Source: Amblyornis subalaris (lineage: Eukaryota > Chordata > Aves > Passeriformes > Ptilonorhynchidae). From it: a stretch of 64,000 bases of DNA. This document shows, piece by piece, positions 45,441 to 58,258 of the stretch. Below the pieces are notes generated by a model. It did not search any database, was not told where the DNA came from, and worked only from the letters and a program-made list of their open reading frames with translations. The number at the start of each line of letters is the position of its first letter. The stretch's first letter is position 1. Location: contig JACAXG010000055.1 of the NCBI GenBank assembly GCA_018881555.1, positions 2,808,583 to 2,872,582 of the forward strand. The letters are read 5' to 3'. The position numbers and the translations under genes were made by a program.

Positions 45441-46855
45441 TATACTTCAGTATATACTTGGACCATTTTTTTCGCTGTATCACAATAAATTCTATTATTT
45501 CTCTAGGGAATTCCAGGCATTACAAGCTGATAACTGAGTTATCAAACATATATATACACAAAAGTGAAGTAATATTTTCACGTCTCTGACTTTCACATCA
45601 TATATTCTGCACCTCTTTCAATGCATCAATACTTTAAAATAAATGTTCAAATAACTAGCACAAAATCAAAAATATGAGGTAACAAAACAAACTGATGACA
45701 GGACTGAGACCAGACAGTACCTAAACAAAAAGAGCGACAAGAAGAATAGACTGGAGTGGGAGGTAAAGGGAAAGCTCNAAGATAAATCTCCCATTGTTTT
45801 ATTTGCATATAAAACTCCACTACAATTCAATCTCGAATTACTTTTTGCAGGCAACAGTACACACATTAACTGCTAGTTGTGGACAAAACAACAAGGTCAT
45901 AGAAGTCGTTTAGAGAACCAAGAAGTTGTTAGTCTCAGAAGCTTTCAGGAGTTAAGGAAGATAATACTTTTTTTCAGCTCCAGATGACTCATACAGGTTT
46001 AGAGGATGGAACAGGGTGATGAAGTACCACACAAAAACCTTGTCAGGCTTTCTAGAAAAGAAAAGCAATCATTCAGAAGTGGGGAAAAAACCNACAACCA
46101 AAACCCAGGCTGGACTAAATCTCAATACTCTTGCCTCAAAGAAATCCTATGGAAACCTGGCAGAAGCCTTGAAAGACAGATTTTAAAGCAGCTCACACCT
46201 GTCCATGGGAAAAATCTGACAAGAACTATTTGCAGTAAAGGGCAGTGGTCCTCAGATGCCATACAACATGACCTGGGAACAAAATGCAGTGTCCAGAAAG
46301 TTAATAAAGTTATTATAGTGTGCATAAAGACCTTTTTTCGAAGTTGTATTTTACGTATAGCATTTTTATCCTAAAAAATTAATGTCTGAGATTGAGCTAC
46401 TCTCTAAAGCATTCGGTATTTGGCTGCAGTCAAGGCTGAGGGTTGGGCTGAATACTCTCCTTTCAGCTGCAGTAAAAAAGGAACATTAGGTCTTTTACAC
46501 AACAGCTGAAAAAGCAGGGGAAAAAAAAACCAGCAAAAAATGCTGTTCCTGTGATTCCAGGAGGGAGTTGTGGGGGGCTTTTTGGGTGTTGTTTTTTGGA
46601 ATTTTAAGGGGGTTTTTTTCAGTACAGTACTTGCTAGACAGGCAGACTTGAAAACATCAGCAAAATAGCTGCTTGCTGCACTTTGTTTCTACTCTGCTCA
46701 AGCAAACAGAGCTCTGTTTACATGTTTTGTGTAAATAAACAGCACAGCACATACACATAAAATCTCATAACCTTCAAATCATATAATCTATTTCTCTTCC
46801 TGAGAAGAACAACTTGGCAAAGGCTCAAGTATTAGCTATCTCCTGGGCTCTGAGA
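45441..46855. other. Intron stretch without recognised features
   Basis: AT-rich intron with G/T-rich simple sequence at about 46560-46620. No gene was recognised. Confidence 0.5.
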
Positions 46856-46859
46856 GTAG

Positions 46860-47130
46860 AAATAATACATGCCAGGTTTTCTGAATACTGATGTCAGATA
46901 GCCAAATATTGACTAACACACATTGTGGTTCTGTGTCTTTTGCCTGCTCAGCTACCTTGCAAAGGAATTGACCAATCTCTTGATGCTTGCAGCTCAAATT
47001 AACAACTGGCCTTCCAGTCTACCTTGGAGACATAGCCTTGTTTAGAGTGGGAATAATATGATACTTTTTGCCTTTTTTAAACTGGCACTTTTTGACTGCT
47101 ATTATTAGGCAGTTCTGGTCTTTTCCGGAC
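46860..47130 (-). mobile_element. Possible ancient CR1 relic
   Basis: Weak resemblance to reverse-complement CR1: CCAGGTTTTCTGAATACTGA, TGTCAGATAG and, after an unrelated stretch, ACTTTTTGCCTTTTTTAAAC, TGGCAC and GGCAGTTCTGGTCTTTTCCG, in the order found in old sauropsid CR1 copies. Boundaries are uncertain. Confidence 0.35.
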
Positions 47131-47589
47131 CAGAACGCAGAGAGGCAGGATGCCCAGTGTGAGATGGTTTATGCTCCAGAGNTGTTTACTATTATTATGC
47201 GTCCCTGTGCTGTGCTACCTCAAATGGATTTTGCAACAAGCACAGATACTAATTCAGCAGAGTAAGTAGCACTACTTGGTTTTGGTCATGGGTGATCTTC
47301 GCCTTCGTTAGATATGTGAGCCTGACACAACCAGCAGTGCAAGTCTGAAGCACAGAGTATGTATCTAACACATGGTAAGAATATGCATCACTTTTCCAGA
47401 AATATAGGTCTGAAAACTGAATAAGAGTTGCTGAATAAGAGCAGACAAAACTCTGTAATTCCAAACTTCCAGGAGACTGAGAAGTAGTAGCAAAGCATTT
47501 GTGCATTTTGTATCGTCAGCTAATTTAAATCTTTTGGATGCCCAGATTAGATGGCCAAAAATCCAAACAGACCTAGATCCAGTTTTAAC
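47131..47589. other. Intron stretch without recognised features
   Basis: About 460 bp of intron between the possible CR1 relic and the LTR-like segment. No gene or repeat was recognised. Confidence 0.5.
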
Positions 47590-48710
47590 GGGTGCTACTA
47601 GGCCCCTGGGAGACCACTGTTAGGTTATCTGATTAAAAGCTAATCATAACAGAAACAGATACAGCGAGGATCAGCAGCAAAACAACAGGTCAACCCTAAC
47701 AACCTCAACAGTGAAAATGGAGCATGTGAATCAGCTACTCCTACGACTATCAATTAATCCATATTCCCCTAGTGTGAAACCCACCAAGATGAGTCAAAGA
47801 TGAAACTCTCTTCCNAGAAAACATGTTGAAAACTAAAGGTTATTGCCTTGAGGGGTATGGGATTTATTATGGGATGCAGAGAGGAAGAACATTTTTGCAT
47901 TGTGTAAAACTTACCATGGTATTGTNAGAAAATGCAAGACGTTATGAAATGTTGAGGGGAAGGCATCGGATGTGGAGAAAGACAGGTATAAAAGTGAGTA
48001 ACAGAGAAGTAAGTACGGGAAAATAGGAAGGAAAAAGGATAAATGGGGCAGGTCCAGCGCAAATGAGCATCTGGTCAGTGCACTTGTCTGACTAAGCCCT
48101 GCCCTTGATCATGACAGTCTATCCTATACTGTCATTAAACTCTATATCTGTCTTCTTTGTGGATGCACTTTCTATTTTGAGTCTGTATGTGTGAACTCAA
48201 GCCAATTTCAAGCCAGACTGGCCAGCAAGTAGATAAGGTCCAAGTGCCAGCAACTGGAGTGAGAACAGAAATCTCGGGGGCTCATGGGTTTAGGTGCCAG
48301 AAACTACATAAACCATTTAAAATTGGCTGGGAGCACACACAGAGCATGTGTGCGAGTTTCTGCAAAAATCCCACTAGTGGACTTCCATTGTGAGGAGATG
48401 GAAAGGAGGAAAAGGACAGGCTGTCCGCACAGTTCTTGCTTGAATGGTCTGTGTGTGTGTTTCTGTGGGTGCCAGTGAAAGCCCTGGTTTGAGCCTCTGC
48501 TGACCTGCGTGGCCAGCTGTGTACACATTTTCCGTATGTGAGCATGTGCATGCACACACCAATGGGGAATACACGTTCCTTACTGGCTGGCCCTGGGGAC
48601 GCAGCAGTCCTGCACTTACCTATTTAGCTACGACAGCAGATCTTGCCCCTGGNACCCAGAGCCCTCCATGCTTGGCTACCTCTAACAACTGGCATGGCTA
48701 AAAGGACACA
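47590..48710 (+). mobile_element. Degenerate LTR-like or retroelement-derived segment
   Basis: A TATA-like TATAAAAG at 47988-47995 is followed 140 bp later by ATTAAA at 48134-48139 and then a GT-rich stretch, the arrangement of U3-R-U5 in a plus-strand LTR. The right half (48280-48700) is GC-richer with TG/CA runs. The composition and wording resemble old avian ERV sequence, but no clean TG..CA ends or target duplication were found, so the call is tentative and the limits approximate. Confidence 0.4.
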
Positions 48711-51700
48711 TACCTTTACCAAGTTTCTTAGCAAAGCTATCAGTAACACTTTGAAGGTGAAGTGTCTAAATCTGCCTTAGATTTGAGTTTGGGGTAGTCT
48801 TTAAGTCTTTTAGGAGACTGCTTAAGCTGTCTTGGCATCTACTGGAACACACTCCATGCAGTTTTGCTAAGGCATTTTGTAAAGCACTGAGTATTAAATG
48901 ATAGTAAAAAAATGTACTGGCATTCTCGGACACCGTTCTTCTTCAACTGGATGACTTCTGGTTCTTTTAATAGCCCTTGAAATTCCTATGTGCTAAACAC
49001 GTTTGAAAAGAATCTTGACCAGTTCTTTCCTGTATGTTTTCTTTTCAAGTCAGGATTCAACTGCACACCATTATAACAGAAAAGTAACATAAATAAAACA
49101 AAAATACAGGCGGAACAAAGTAGGTCTAAATCAAGCTACAGGAACATATTTAATAAGTTTGCCTTGGAGAAATCTGTAAAGAGATTTCCATGAAGAGCAA
49201 CACCACTTTTAAACATTAGTGGTCTGNACAAATAAATCACGCATTCTCTGGCAGCATACTACAGGTGAGGTGCCCAAGGAATAGGGCCTAAGCTAATTCA
49301 TCATCTCAGTAATCCACTAACAGATATCAAGAGTACTTGCGAGAAAGAAGGAAGAGTTTTGCCTTGATCACCAATAATTCCTTCGTAAGCTCATTCTTNC
49401 ACTTCTGTTGTGAAACATAAGCATTCTGAGAAAGGTTCTATCTTTCTTTATTTGGCTTTCTAGACTAATATTCCGAAACATTAATTACCTGGAAAGGAGC
49501 CAAGTGAGATTTCTAACTAAGTCCATGAAGACTGTTTATACTCTTATTTATAACAGAATGAAAGGTTTTAATTGATAAAAATGTACTTCAGAATCACTAT
49601 AGTTGATCATCTTTTTCATACCTTAGGGAAATCTTGGGTCCAAAGCAGTATTAGTCTTCTCAGAAGCTGGCACTTCTCATAGCTAAGACACCAAACAGCA
49701 GTGGAAATTCCTGATTCTTGTCACATACGCAACAGGAGCTGTCAGAAAGGCTTTACACTGTCATAGTGGGGATGACAAAGCACCACTCAGAGGAAACCAC
49801 CACACGTGGTCTCCTAAGGGTAAGGTAATCCTTTTATAGAAGGATTCATAAAGAGCAGAGCTAATTCCAAACATCTTCCATTCTAGTTCATGGCATGAAA
49901 TAAACAGAGGTGGATACACGTCTGGTATGTGGGCATGGCAGAAACTGAATGCTTCTGTGGACAGTGGCTGCAGCAGCTGAAGACAACAATGAGAATCTGT
50001 AGGTCCTGATGCCGGACACAGAATAACAGAACAGCCNTCCACTGAAACCCACAGGAATTTCAAACCACCTTTCCATCTCCACACACACACAAAACAAATC
50101 ATTGCTGGATATTCTGACACAGCAGTTATAAGAGAAAATAATACTATCTCTTTCTAGTAGTATTAATGACAAAAACAATTCTCCCAGTTTCTGCCAGAAC
50201 AACTAAAAGTTAAGCTTTGACAACACAGGAGAGAAACGTAATTTCATAGGAGTTTCTGCTGCAATAATATGACCTTCTTTGCCCCCAGAAAGAAGGCAAT
50301 GCACAGCAGTATGAGCACACTATAGCCATGCACAGCAGTACTGAGCAACAGAAGTAAAGACAAGTCCTTGCCTTCTTAGGAAGGCTGCCAACACCGCAGT
50401 AGATTTGGGGCATAGGAAGTTGCTTCATGAAAGCAAGGCACTGAATTCTTAAAAGGTTTCATGTTACTCCAGTGACATTTTACCAAATAAGAAGTAGGTT
50501 CAAGAAATTCTCCTCCTTTCCATGGAATTATGCTGCTCCATGCTTGGGGNAAAAAAGTCTTCCAGATTACCCAGCAAAATACTAAAATACAGATGTTTCA
50601 CAGCCTCTCAAGAGAAGAAAATAAAGTTTTTTAGTAAATGAGGATATCACCAATTTATGGTCGTTTGTTATTTTAGCAGATATCAAGATAGAATTAGGAC
50701 ACTTTTATTAGTACAGAAAGGTTATTTAAACTGCCTTCTGAACATCCTATTAAATACAATGGTCAAAACTTCATACAAACAGAACATCTAAATGCGATGT
50801 GGTTGTGGATTTGAACATCGTTCAGTCAGGAAAGAGAAGCAATCAACCAGCCTGACTGACCTAAAGCTATAACCAGACAAGGAAAGCTGTCTAGATAAAC
50901 TTGGTGAAGAACATAGGCAGAACTTGGAGCTGCACATGTTTGTTTTGTAACTGGAGCTTTAAAGAATAAAAAGAGAAAAAAAAGAGTGAAGCAAAAGAAA
51001 AGGAGATTGCAGTTCACTATCCATCTAGTCACAAATACCAGCATGACTTTGGCAGGCATCCTAGATAAGATAAATTTCAGATTTGTTTTTAAGGTAACAG
51101 TGATTGTTTACATTTTGTCAAAGTTTACCCAAGACTAAAGGTGAGTTTTGAAGAAAATACAGAAGCATCTAAGGCAGGTAATGGCTCAGGAGTGTAAAAT
51201 TCATGAACACAGAACTAGTAAAAGACCTTCTGGTCACAACACTCTTTGGACGGAAAACATATTTTTCAGTAAACTGGAAAGTTTAGGTATCTTCCAAACT
51301 GCATGGCAGGATTCACATCAAGCCAAAAGTCCAGAGATGCCACAATTTCCTGATAATATGCTAATAACACAAAATATGCAACAAAATGGAATGCTTAAAT
51401 TTGCATACATTTGCTTAATCTGTTGCTAGCATCCCTTGGTAACAACATCAATTGTGGATTAATGAAAATAAATGTATCACAACATAGTAAATCTACTGAA
51501 TCACATGAATGTCTGAATATTTTATTACTGACTTTTAAGTATATAATAGAGTATGTATATAATGTGAAGACACAGAAAACCANAAATTATTTTATCCTGT
51601 AAGACGATACAGCAACAACAGAAATGCAAACATTGGGCATAAGTACACATCATTTTATGCAATCTACCAGGTAACATTGCTTTACCATCCACTTAGNGGC

Positions 51701-54700
51701 CTGGAGTGCACTTTTCAGTGAAGGCATGACTACGATAATGATTAGACAAGAAGTTTCTAGTCACGAAACAGATTAGATTTGTAATACAAAAGGCTTTGCT
51801 TAAAACAATCCATTAACTTTTTCCGGACACTTTACCCTGAGATGGACTTAGAATACCTTAGAAAGTATATTGTGCAAGTCATAGTTTTCAAAGTTTTTAC
51901 ATACCTTTTTTTCTAGCCACTAAATAACTGTGTTCAAACCAAGACTGGATTGCTTGAGTTAGCTTCCAGTGAACAGATCTCATACAGGAAAACCTCACAC
52001 AATCCCTTAGAACTTTCAATCTCTCCCTTTTTCAAAATTCTCTACTTTTAGTTCCAACAGGAAGTGACAAAACCTGAGATTTTAGTTTTTAGAAGGTATA
52101 TGAGAAATTTCCCTGTAATAACTACCTCACAAATACCTGCATGANGAAAAGTTCTTAGTGATTAAAAAAAATATAAAAATTAAGTAGTGCACAGACCAGC
52201 TGAGTAGTTTGGATTCAAATTATATATTTCATTTGTTATTAAATATCAAAGTACATAATTGTTTACCTATAGCAGAAATTCCAGACAGACACAGAAATAA
52301 ACAACACTTATCACTGAAAACCAAAATACGCTTCAAATTCTCAACCTTTACAAAGCCTACTGATAAACTGATAGAGGCACTACCAGCTCTGAAAAAGAGT
52401 GCAGTGTTCCCTAAAAATATCACCTCAAGTGAAAAACATGCTCCACAAGTGGCTGCTTCTATATAGGCTATTTCCATTTTTTCCTACACAAGGACAATGG
52501 CATGTTGCAACATTCCTTGCCTCTACATCCCTTTCATACTTCACTGAAAAGCCCTGCATGCTAAAACAAGTGAAACCACACAAAACATAGCATTTATTCT
52601 GGTTCAGGACTGGTAATTCAAAATTAAGCATCTAATCTAAGAGAGCTATACAGGTACACAGTCACCCAACAGATTTGGTGGTGGAATAAAGTGCCCCTCT
52701 GGACAAACAGCTTAGGGCCCACATTAAGATAGGATGATTTTCCTTCTACTTCTGAGAATACAACAAATAGTATTAGCTTGTAATTTTGGGGGGGGGAAAG
52801 GGGAAAATTATGTACAGTTCACTGTTATCATATATTAAACAAAACAAAAAAGTTATAGTCGTACTACTACTAAAAATAGATTTGAACTGTCCTGAAATTG
52901 AAGTTATGCAATATTTCTTTTATCCTATAAAAANGAACAAGTAAAGCAGGAAGAGAGCTAAAGAAAATATGGTGTTTTGAAAATGTGTTTAAAAGTTACT
53001 GGAACCGATGAAATAGTTGCATTATTCTGATAACTATTTTTTCTTTCATTGTTAATTACATAAATAATAGAATNATTATCTTATAATGCCCTATTATCTA
53101 ATAATTATTCCAAACCATTTATCTGACACACAGCAATATCAGCTTATACTCGATGTTGTGAGCTGATGGTTCTTCTAGTTTTAAACATTATTTCTATACT
53201 TATTACAAGTTACACTTCTGCCTTAGAAGTAGTGCATCTGCAATTAAAATAAAAAAAGAAAACCACATACACAATAACAGAACAAAAAAATTCCCTCATG
53301 TTCCAAAATGTGAAGGAATCTTTCAACATCATAACTTGTTTCACAATGCCTATTCTAACAACTAACATCAGGTCTCTTAGAAAAGGAAGCAGACACTACG
53401 CAGTCTCCATCTTTTTTCTTCCTCATTATTTTAGATTTCTTCCTCCTTTACTTTATCCCTGACTGCCTCCTTGGCATTACCTGATGAAGAAACGATGTAA
53501 AAGCACTGAGAAATACATTCATTTGCTCCGCAAAGATAAACTGCCAAACCAAAACCACCAGTATTCCTTAAACCTTCCCTGCACCACCTGACCCCAAATA
53601 CAGTGTATAGATACACTGATTAACACAAACTTTTCATTTGAAAGTATCTTCNCTTTACTTTCGCTTCCCTCAAAATCACAAAAATTGAATTATATACACA
53701 CCAGCTACCTACTTTAAGACTGTTCATGAGTGGCTGCTATTAATTTCCTTCTAAAAACACTGAAGATGAAACTCATTTCAAAGAAACATGCATATGCAGC
53801 CTTTACAGAACACGGAAAAAAGAGCAGGTCAAACACTGCAGACTGAATAGCCTTGCTAATAACCTTTATCAGAAAACACCCCATGGTCAAACTGCATTGC
53901 TAAGATGACAGAAATTCNGAATTCAAAATCAGAGCTAAAGAAATAACAAGTTCTTTGTCCTAAAATGTGAAAAAGAAAACTACTACATACATTAGGTTTG
54001 AAGTCTTAAGAGTATAAAGTGATCCAGGTGAAAGAATTACTTTTCTCAAAATGAAACAGAAACTTGCCAAGAGTTCCACACAGCCCTTGAAAAGGCCAAA
54101 AAAAAAATATCTGTGCAGCTCAAAGGGTTCACTATACTGTAGATGAGAAGAGTGCATAACTCATACAACAGAAACGAAGTATTTTTGCTTTCTTGGAAGG
54201 TTCTTGAAAGACCACCCTCCTCCATCTGGGTGCTGCTTCTTGCTTCCCCATGACATTTGCAACACTTGGACCAGTAACCTCATGCAGCCTCCACTGAAAC
54301 ATAAAGAACACGAAGGCACATGGTAATTAAATTACTACTCATTAGATAAAGAAACCAGGTGTGTGTCACATCGTAAGCACGCTGTAGGAAAAGATACCCA
54401 TGGTCTCCTTAAGGCTCAGACATCCAAACAAATCAATTCAGCGACAAAGCTGCAGTCGGTTACCTGATCCACCATGCGCACACACACATCTGCAGCTACC
54501 CAGGTTACCTTATCAACAAGGAACAAGGACTTTGTCCCAGGGCAGCATTAACTACTCATAAATTTAGGACATAGAGATGCTGTCTGATTGCATCTGCTAA
54601 TGAAATATCCCATCGCCCACCAAAACACAGGTATCCTCATCTTATCCCTTCACTTCTGCAACTACAGTTTTTCTAGGGAGAAGGTAAGGGTAAAGGAAGG

Positions 54701-57090
54701 AACAACCTATGCAAAATGTCTCAGGTTTATATTAATTTACTTTTCAAGGCTGCCAATGTCTTTAACATCTCAGAGGTTCCTCAACAAAAGGTTCATCTTT
54801 CTTGCTAATGTCTCCTAAAAGGCTCTTAAAAACGTAACAAACAACTATTCTAAGAGAACACTGCAGGATTTCTAAAATGCTGAGCCTCCACAACAGCCAA
54901 ACCATCATTATATTCCAGCTTTCTTCTCATCAGCAGGATGTGACAGCATGTTGAACTTGCCAAATGAGCAAGAAAACCTACAAACACTAAACTGTCTTGT
55001 AAAAACAAAGACCAGCCAAAGAAGGAGGCAAGTAATGGGCTTCTCTCTCATTCCTTCTCTATTCCCATTTCATCAGTCTCTGCAAATGCACAGAGCACCT
55101 CCTCTCCCCTCCCCACTGGCTATGCAAGCACTGTCTAGCAGCCTCTGCTAGCGTGGAAAACAAGAAACAAGCCATGGACTCTTTCAGATCTTCCACACAG
55201 CATTCCCACACGGAGAACTCAAGCTTCTCAAAAAGTCCAACCACTAGGAGCAAGGGTAAAAACTGGCAATAAATAAATATGCTAGAATTAATTCCCTTTC
55301 TGTTTTTCAAAAACATGCATATTCTCACGTCTGTATGGCATAAACACACACTGCAATTTTTATACAGAGCAGATTAGGGACAGTTGAGCACAGTTCAGGC
55401 ACCCAATATTATAACTGTATTTTTTTTTAAATCTTATATATTCATTTTCAAAAAGCCTTGAAAGAAACTGGCAGTTAATAGGATAGACAGCACTGTTTCA
55501 TAACAGCTTGCAAAAAAATTCAGTCTATTTTTAGATAGCTGAAAAGAATGTGGTTATTTAAAAAAAAAATCTATAACATATAAAGCTATTTTCATTTATA
55601 ACTGACCANGCAGCTGGTATGTCAAATCAATCTCCAGGTGAACAGTACAACATACTTAAATCCTCAAAAGAAATCTATGTGCATATACAACGATCACATT
55701 TTAATCTTTACTGCAAGATAACACATCATGCTGTTTAAAAATATCTTACTTTTTAATGAATGGCATTCAAATGAGTCTCAGACAAATACATCTTTTTCTA
55801 ATTGTGTGATATGATCCTTTAAAAGGACCTCTTCATCTAGGACTACCATTACTTCAACTATCAGCATGTTCTGCTCAAAACCAGACTGATCAGTTGTAAG
55901 GTGCTGCATAACATTCATTTTGATAAATATCTGTATTATATACCAAATTCCCACACAGCAATGCTAAAAAAGTCTTTCCAAAAACCGAGTTAACACCTGT
56001 TTCCTTCACTATTTTCACTCAATCATCCTCTCTGTTACCACCACCATTTTATGAGTCTTGTATTTAAAAATTTCAGGCATAAGGGTGAGATAAAGGTTAA
56101 CAAATAAACATTCACATATTCTCTCCTCATTCTTCATTTTGAACAAATAAATACGAACATCTCTCTCAAAGCTCTTCTTATATTTCTCCATTTTGGAAAG
56201 GTGACTTAAAATCCCATTCCCCCCCACCATTTTCTGTATCTCTCATTGCTGATATTTTGTTATAACCACAGCTGGTGAAAGGCAATGCAGTTTGCTTCTA
56301 CATATCTTACATAAATATACTTACAAATCAAATTAAATTGCTCATTTTGGTTTTCAAAACCACCCNTGCCACACAGCACTCGCTCATTTTGAAAGATGTC
56401 TTTTAGTCTGTTTCCTTAAGATAGCATTCAGTGCCTTATCATATCTCTCTCTGCTGAGCCATTCAATAAAATACACTTTCGATCATAATTTGAGCTCAAC
56501 ACATAGTTTGAGTACTTAAAATTAATACTAATTTTTTTTGCCAAAGTCCAATATTAAAAGGGTGAAATAGAACATTCACAGGGTCTTTTGCATAGAGCCA
56601 AAATGATTACTATAAATAATGGGGGAAAAAATGGTATTAGGTTTCTCTAGACTGAAGCAGTTTCGAAAATAAAAATGCCCCAAAATTCAGTTGCAAGCAA
56701 AACAGAAGTGAGCAGGGCTGGTTCATTTAAAATCAACAAANTAATCACCAGGAGGCTATTTCACGTCAGAAAACTTAAATGTGCATTTAGTACCTTTAGG
56801 TATTTCTTTAAAAATGAAACAGCTACTTGAAATAGCACTAATCTGATTGACAGATAAAATAATTGCTTTAAAAACACTTCTGAGTCATTTTGTCCTTACC
56901 TGCAGGCATGAACCATTACTGCATGCAGCGACTGCTCCATTTCCTAGCACAGACTTGAACAGGGATCACATCTATCTTACAGAATGTGACTAATAGGGGG
57001 ATTTGCGATTCCTGAGCTACTTTCCAAAGGACACTCCCTTTTCCACATAACATGGCATGAAACGCTTCACCAAGTTCTATTTCCTACCCA
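48711..57090. other. Intron stretch without recognised features
   Basis: About 8.4 kb of AT-rich intron DNA. Short CA runs (about 50083-50093) and poly-A/T tracts occur. No CR1, LTR, RNA gene or exon was recognised on either strand. Confidence 0.5.
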
Positions 57091-57750
57091 TGTAAGCGGG
57101 AAGGAGCCCGCGGAGCGCGGCAGGACCGCGGGGTCTCGGCGATGCCGCTCGCGTGACAGGCGCGGGCGCGGGGTCTGCACCAGCCCGCCCCGCCGGGCTC
57201 CGCATGCTGCAGCCGCCGGGCTCCGGGGGACAGGGTGGGACCCGCAACCCTCGGCAAAAACGCACAAAGCTCGACCAAAAGGACAGGCTGGGTGGGCACG
57301 GTGCGAGATCCAGCATGCAGCACGCGGACAATGCCAGCAGCCCCGCGGAGGCAGAGGGAGAAGCCCNGCGTTCATGCGGACGGGGATGCGGCCGTACCTT
57401 TCTGGAGAGGACGACTTCTCAGAGTTTACTGACATCAGCAGCTCAGTCTTCTGCTTGATTTCTGGAAAAATCAGAAAACGTTCACCACCGACACCGCCTG
57501 CCCTCGCCTTCCGGAGGTCTCGCTTCCCTGCGCCCTTTTGTCCGCCGGAGGCCCGGGACGCGGCGCTGTGCGAGGCCGCCCAGCCGCGCTCGGAGGGCCG
57601 GGCCCGCGCACATGACCGCGCACGGCGGGCGGAACCATCGCCGAGCGGGGGGCGCCGCTCCGCGCCCGAGCCCGCGCGGGCACCGCGGGGGCCGCGCCTC
57701 CGCTGCCGCCGGCGGGGGGAGCCGGGGGTGACCTGCCGAGGGGAAAAAAC
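57090..57750 (-). promoter_or_regulatory. CpG island around the SRPK2 start exon, probable promoter
   Basis: About 660 bp are strikingly GC- and CpG-rich compared with the AT-rich flanks. GC boxes are present, for example the GCCCGCCCCGCC run at 57184-57195 and GGGCGG at about 57625. There is no TATA box at a plausible place. The start-codon exon (57398-57461) lies inside. The strong acceptor at 57462 implies a first noncoding exon upstream; candidate donors on the minus strand are CAG|GTCACC (57732) and GAG|GTACCC (57793), both mediocre. Transcription is presumably leftward from about 57600-57900. Confidence 0.8.
57398..57461 (-). CDS. SRPK2: SRPK2 start-codon exon (coding 57398-57435)
   Basis: The ATG is at 57435-57433. 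It encodes MSVNSEKSSSPE plus two bases (AG) of the Arg-13 codon, completed by the first G of the next exon. The donor reads AAAG|GTACGG at 57397. The start was chosen because it matches the known SRPK2 N-terminus; position 11 is Pro, where I recall Ser in mammals. The start context is weak (C at -3, T at +4). Just upstream, 57462-57463 is an AG preceded by a strong pyrimidine tract (TTTTCTGATTTTTCCAG), so the exon probably begins at 57461 with 26 nt of 5' UTR and a noncoding exon lies further upstream. A second mammalian N-terminus (MSSRKV type) was not found here. Confidence 0.93.
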
Positions 57751-58055
57751 GCCGAAACAAAGGATTCCCGGCAGGGATCGTCTTTCCGGGTACCTCCCTA
57801 AGATGTACTGCACACCCGCGAAAGCCTCCAGATCAAAAGCCCTGAAAAATATGGCTCTTTGAATCCTTTTTGTCACAAAGAACGAGGTATTAAATCACTA
57901 CTTTCATACACGGGTGAGAAACCAGACGTGGAAAACTCTAGGCACACCTGGATTTTGGGTTTGAGTGGTCTGCCTCTAATGTCCCCCAAATATACTTTAA
58001 AGAGGAATGTTTCATTTTCCTTTTTTTTTTGTTGGTTTTTTTTTTTAATACCTAC
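57751..58055. other. Upstream flank of the CpG island
   Basis: Transition from GC-rich to AT-rich sequence. It includes T-rich runs at 58021-58047. It may contain the start of the noncoding first exon. Confidence 0.4.
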
Positions 58056-58258
58056 TAATCCACCCAGAGGGTGGTTGGGCACTGAACAGGCTCCCCAGAG
58101 AAGTGGTCACAGCACGAGCCTGACAGAGCTCAAGAGGTGTTTGGACAATGGTCTCAGGCACATGNTGTGACTCTTGGGGATGGTGCTGTGCATGGCCAGG
58201 AGTTGGACTCCATGATCCTTGTGGGTCTCTTCCAACTCAGCTTATTCTGTGATTCTGT
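58056..58258 (+). mobile_element. CR1 LINE 3' fragment upstream of SRPK2
   Basis: Plus-strand CR1 tail: CACCCAGAGGGTGGTTGGGC, GGCTCCCCAGAGAAGTGGTC, TGTGACTCTTGGGGATGG, GCCAGGAGTTGGACTCCATG, then CTTCCAACTCAG and the terminal ATTCTGTGATTCTGT. It is 5'-truncated. It belongs to the same subfamily as the copies at 17687 and 44487 and looks among the least diverged. It ends about 800 bp from the SRPK2 start codon. Confidence 0.94.

Larger units (their letters stand above)
9581..57397 (-). other. SRPK2 first coding intron, 47.8 kb
   Basis: The intron is bounded by a GTACGG donor at 57397 and a TTTTCAG acceptor at 9581. It carries essentially all mobile elements of the window, listed separately. 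The remaining sequence is AT-rich and no additional exon, including the alternative SRPK2 N-terminus known in mammals, was recognised on either strand. Confidence 0.9.

Noticed and set aside
9581..57397. Alternative SRPK2 N-terminal exon (MSSRKV type of mammals)
   Set aside because: No matching sequence was found on the minus strand; it is probably upstream of the window or absent.
57374..57862. A 162-codon plus-strand open frame in the CpG island
   Set aside because: It is antisense to the SRPK2 start exon and promoter, with composition-driven R/A/P content and no motif.
57067..57876. A 269-codon minus-strand open frame across the SRPK2 start exon as one protein
   Set aside because: It reads through the exon's donor at 57397 into intron and is long because the DNA is GC-rich. 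Only 57398-57435 is coding by homology; the upstream part is kept as a finding only.
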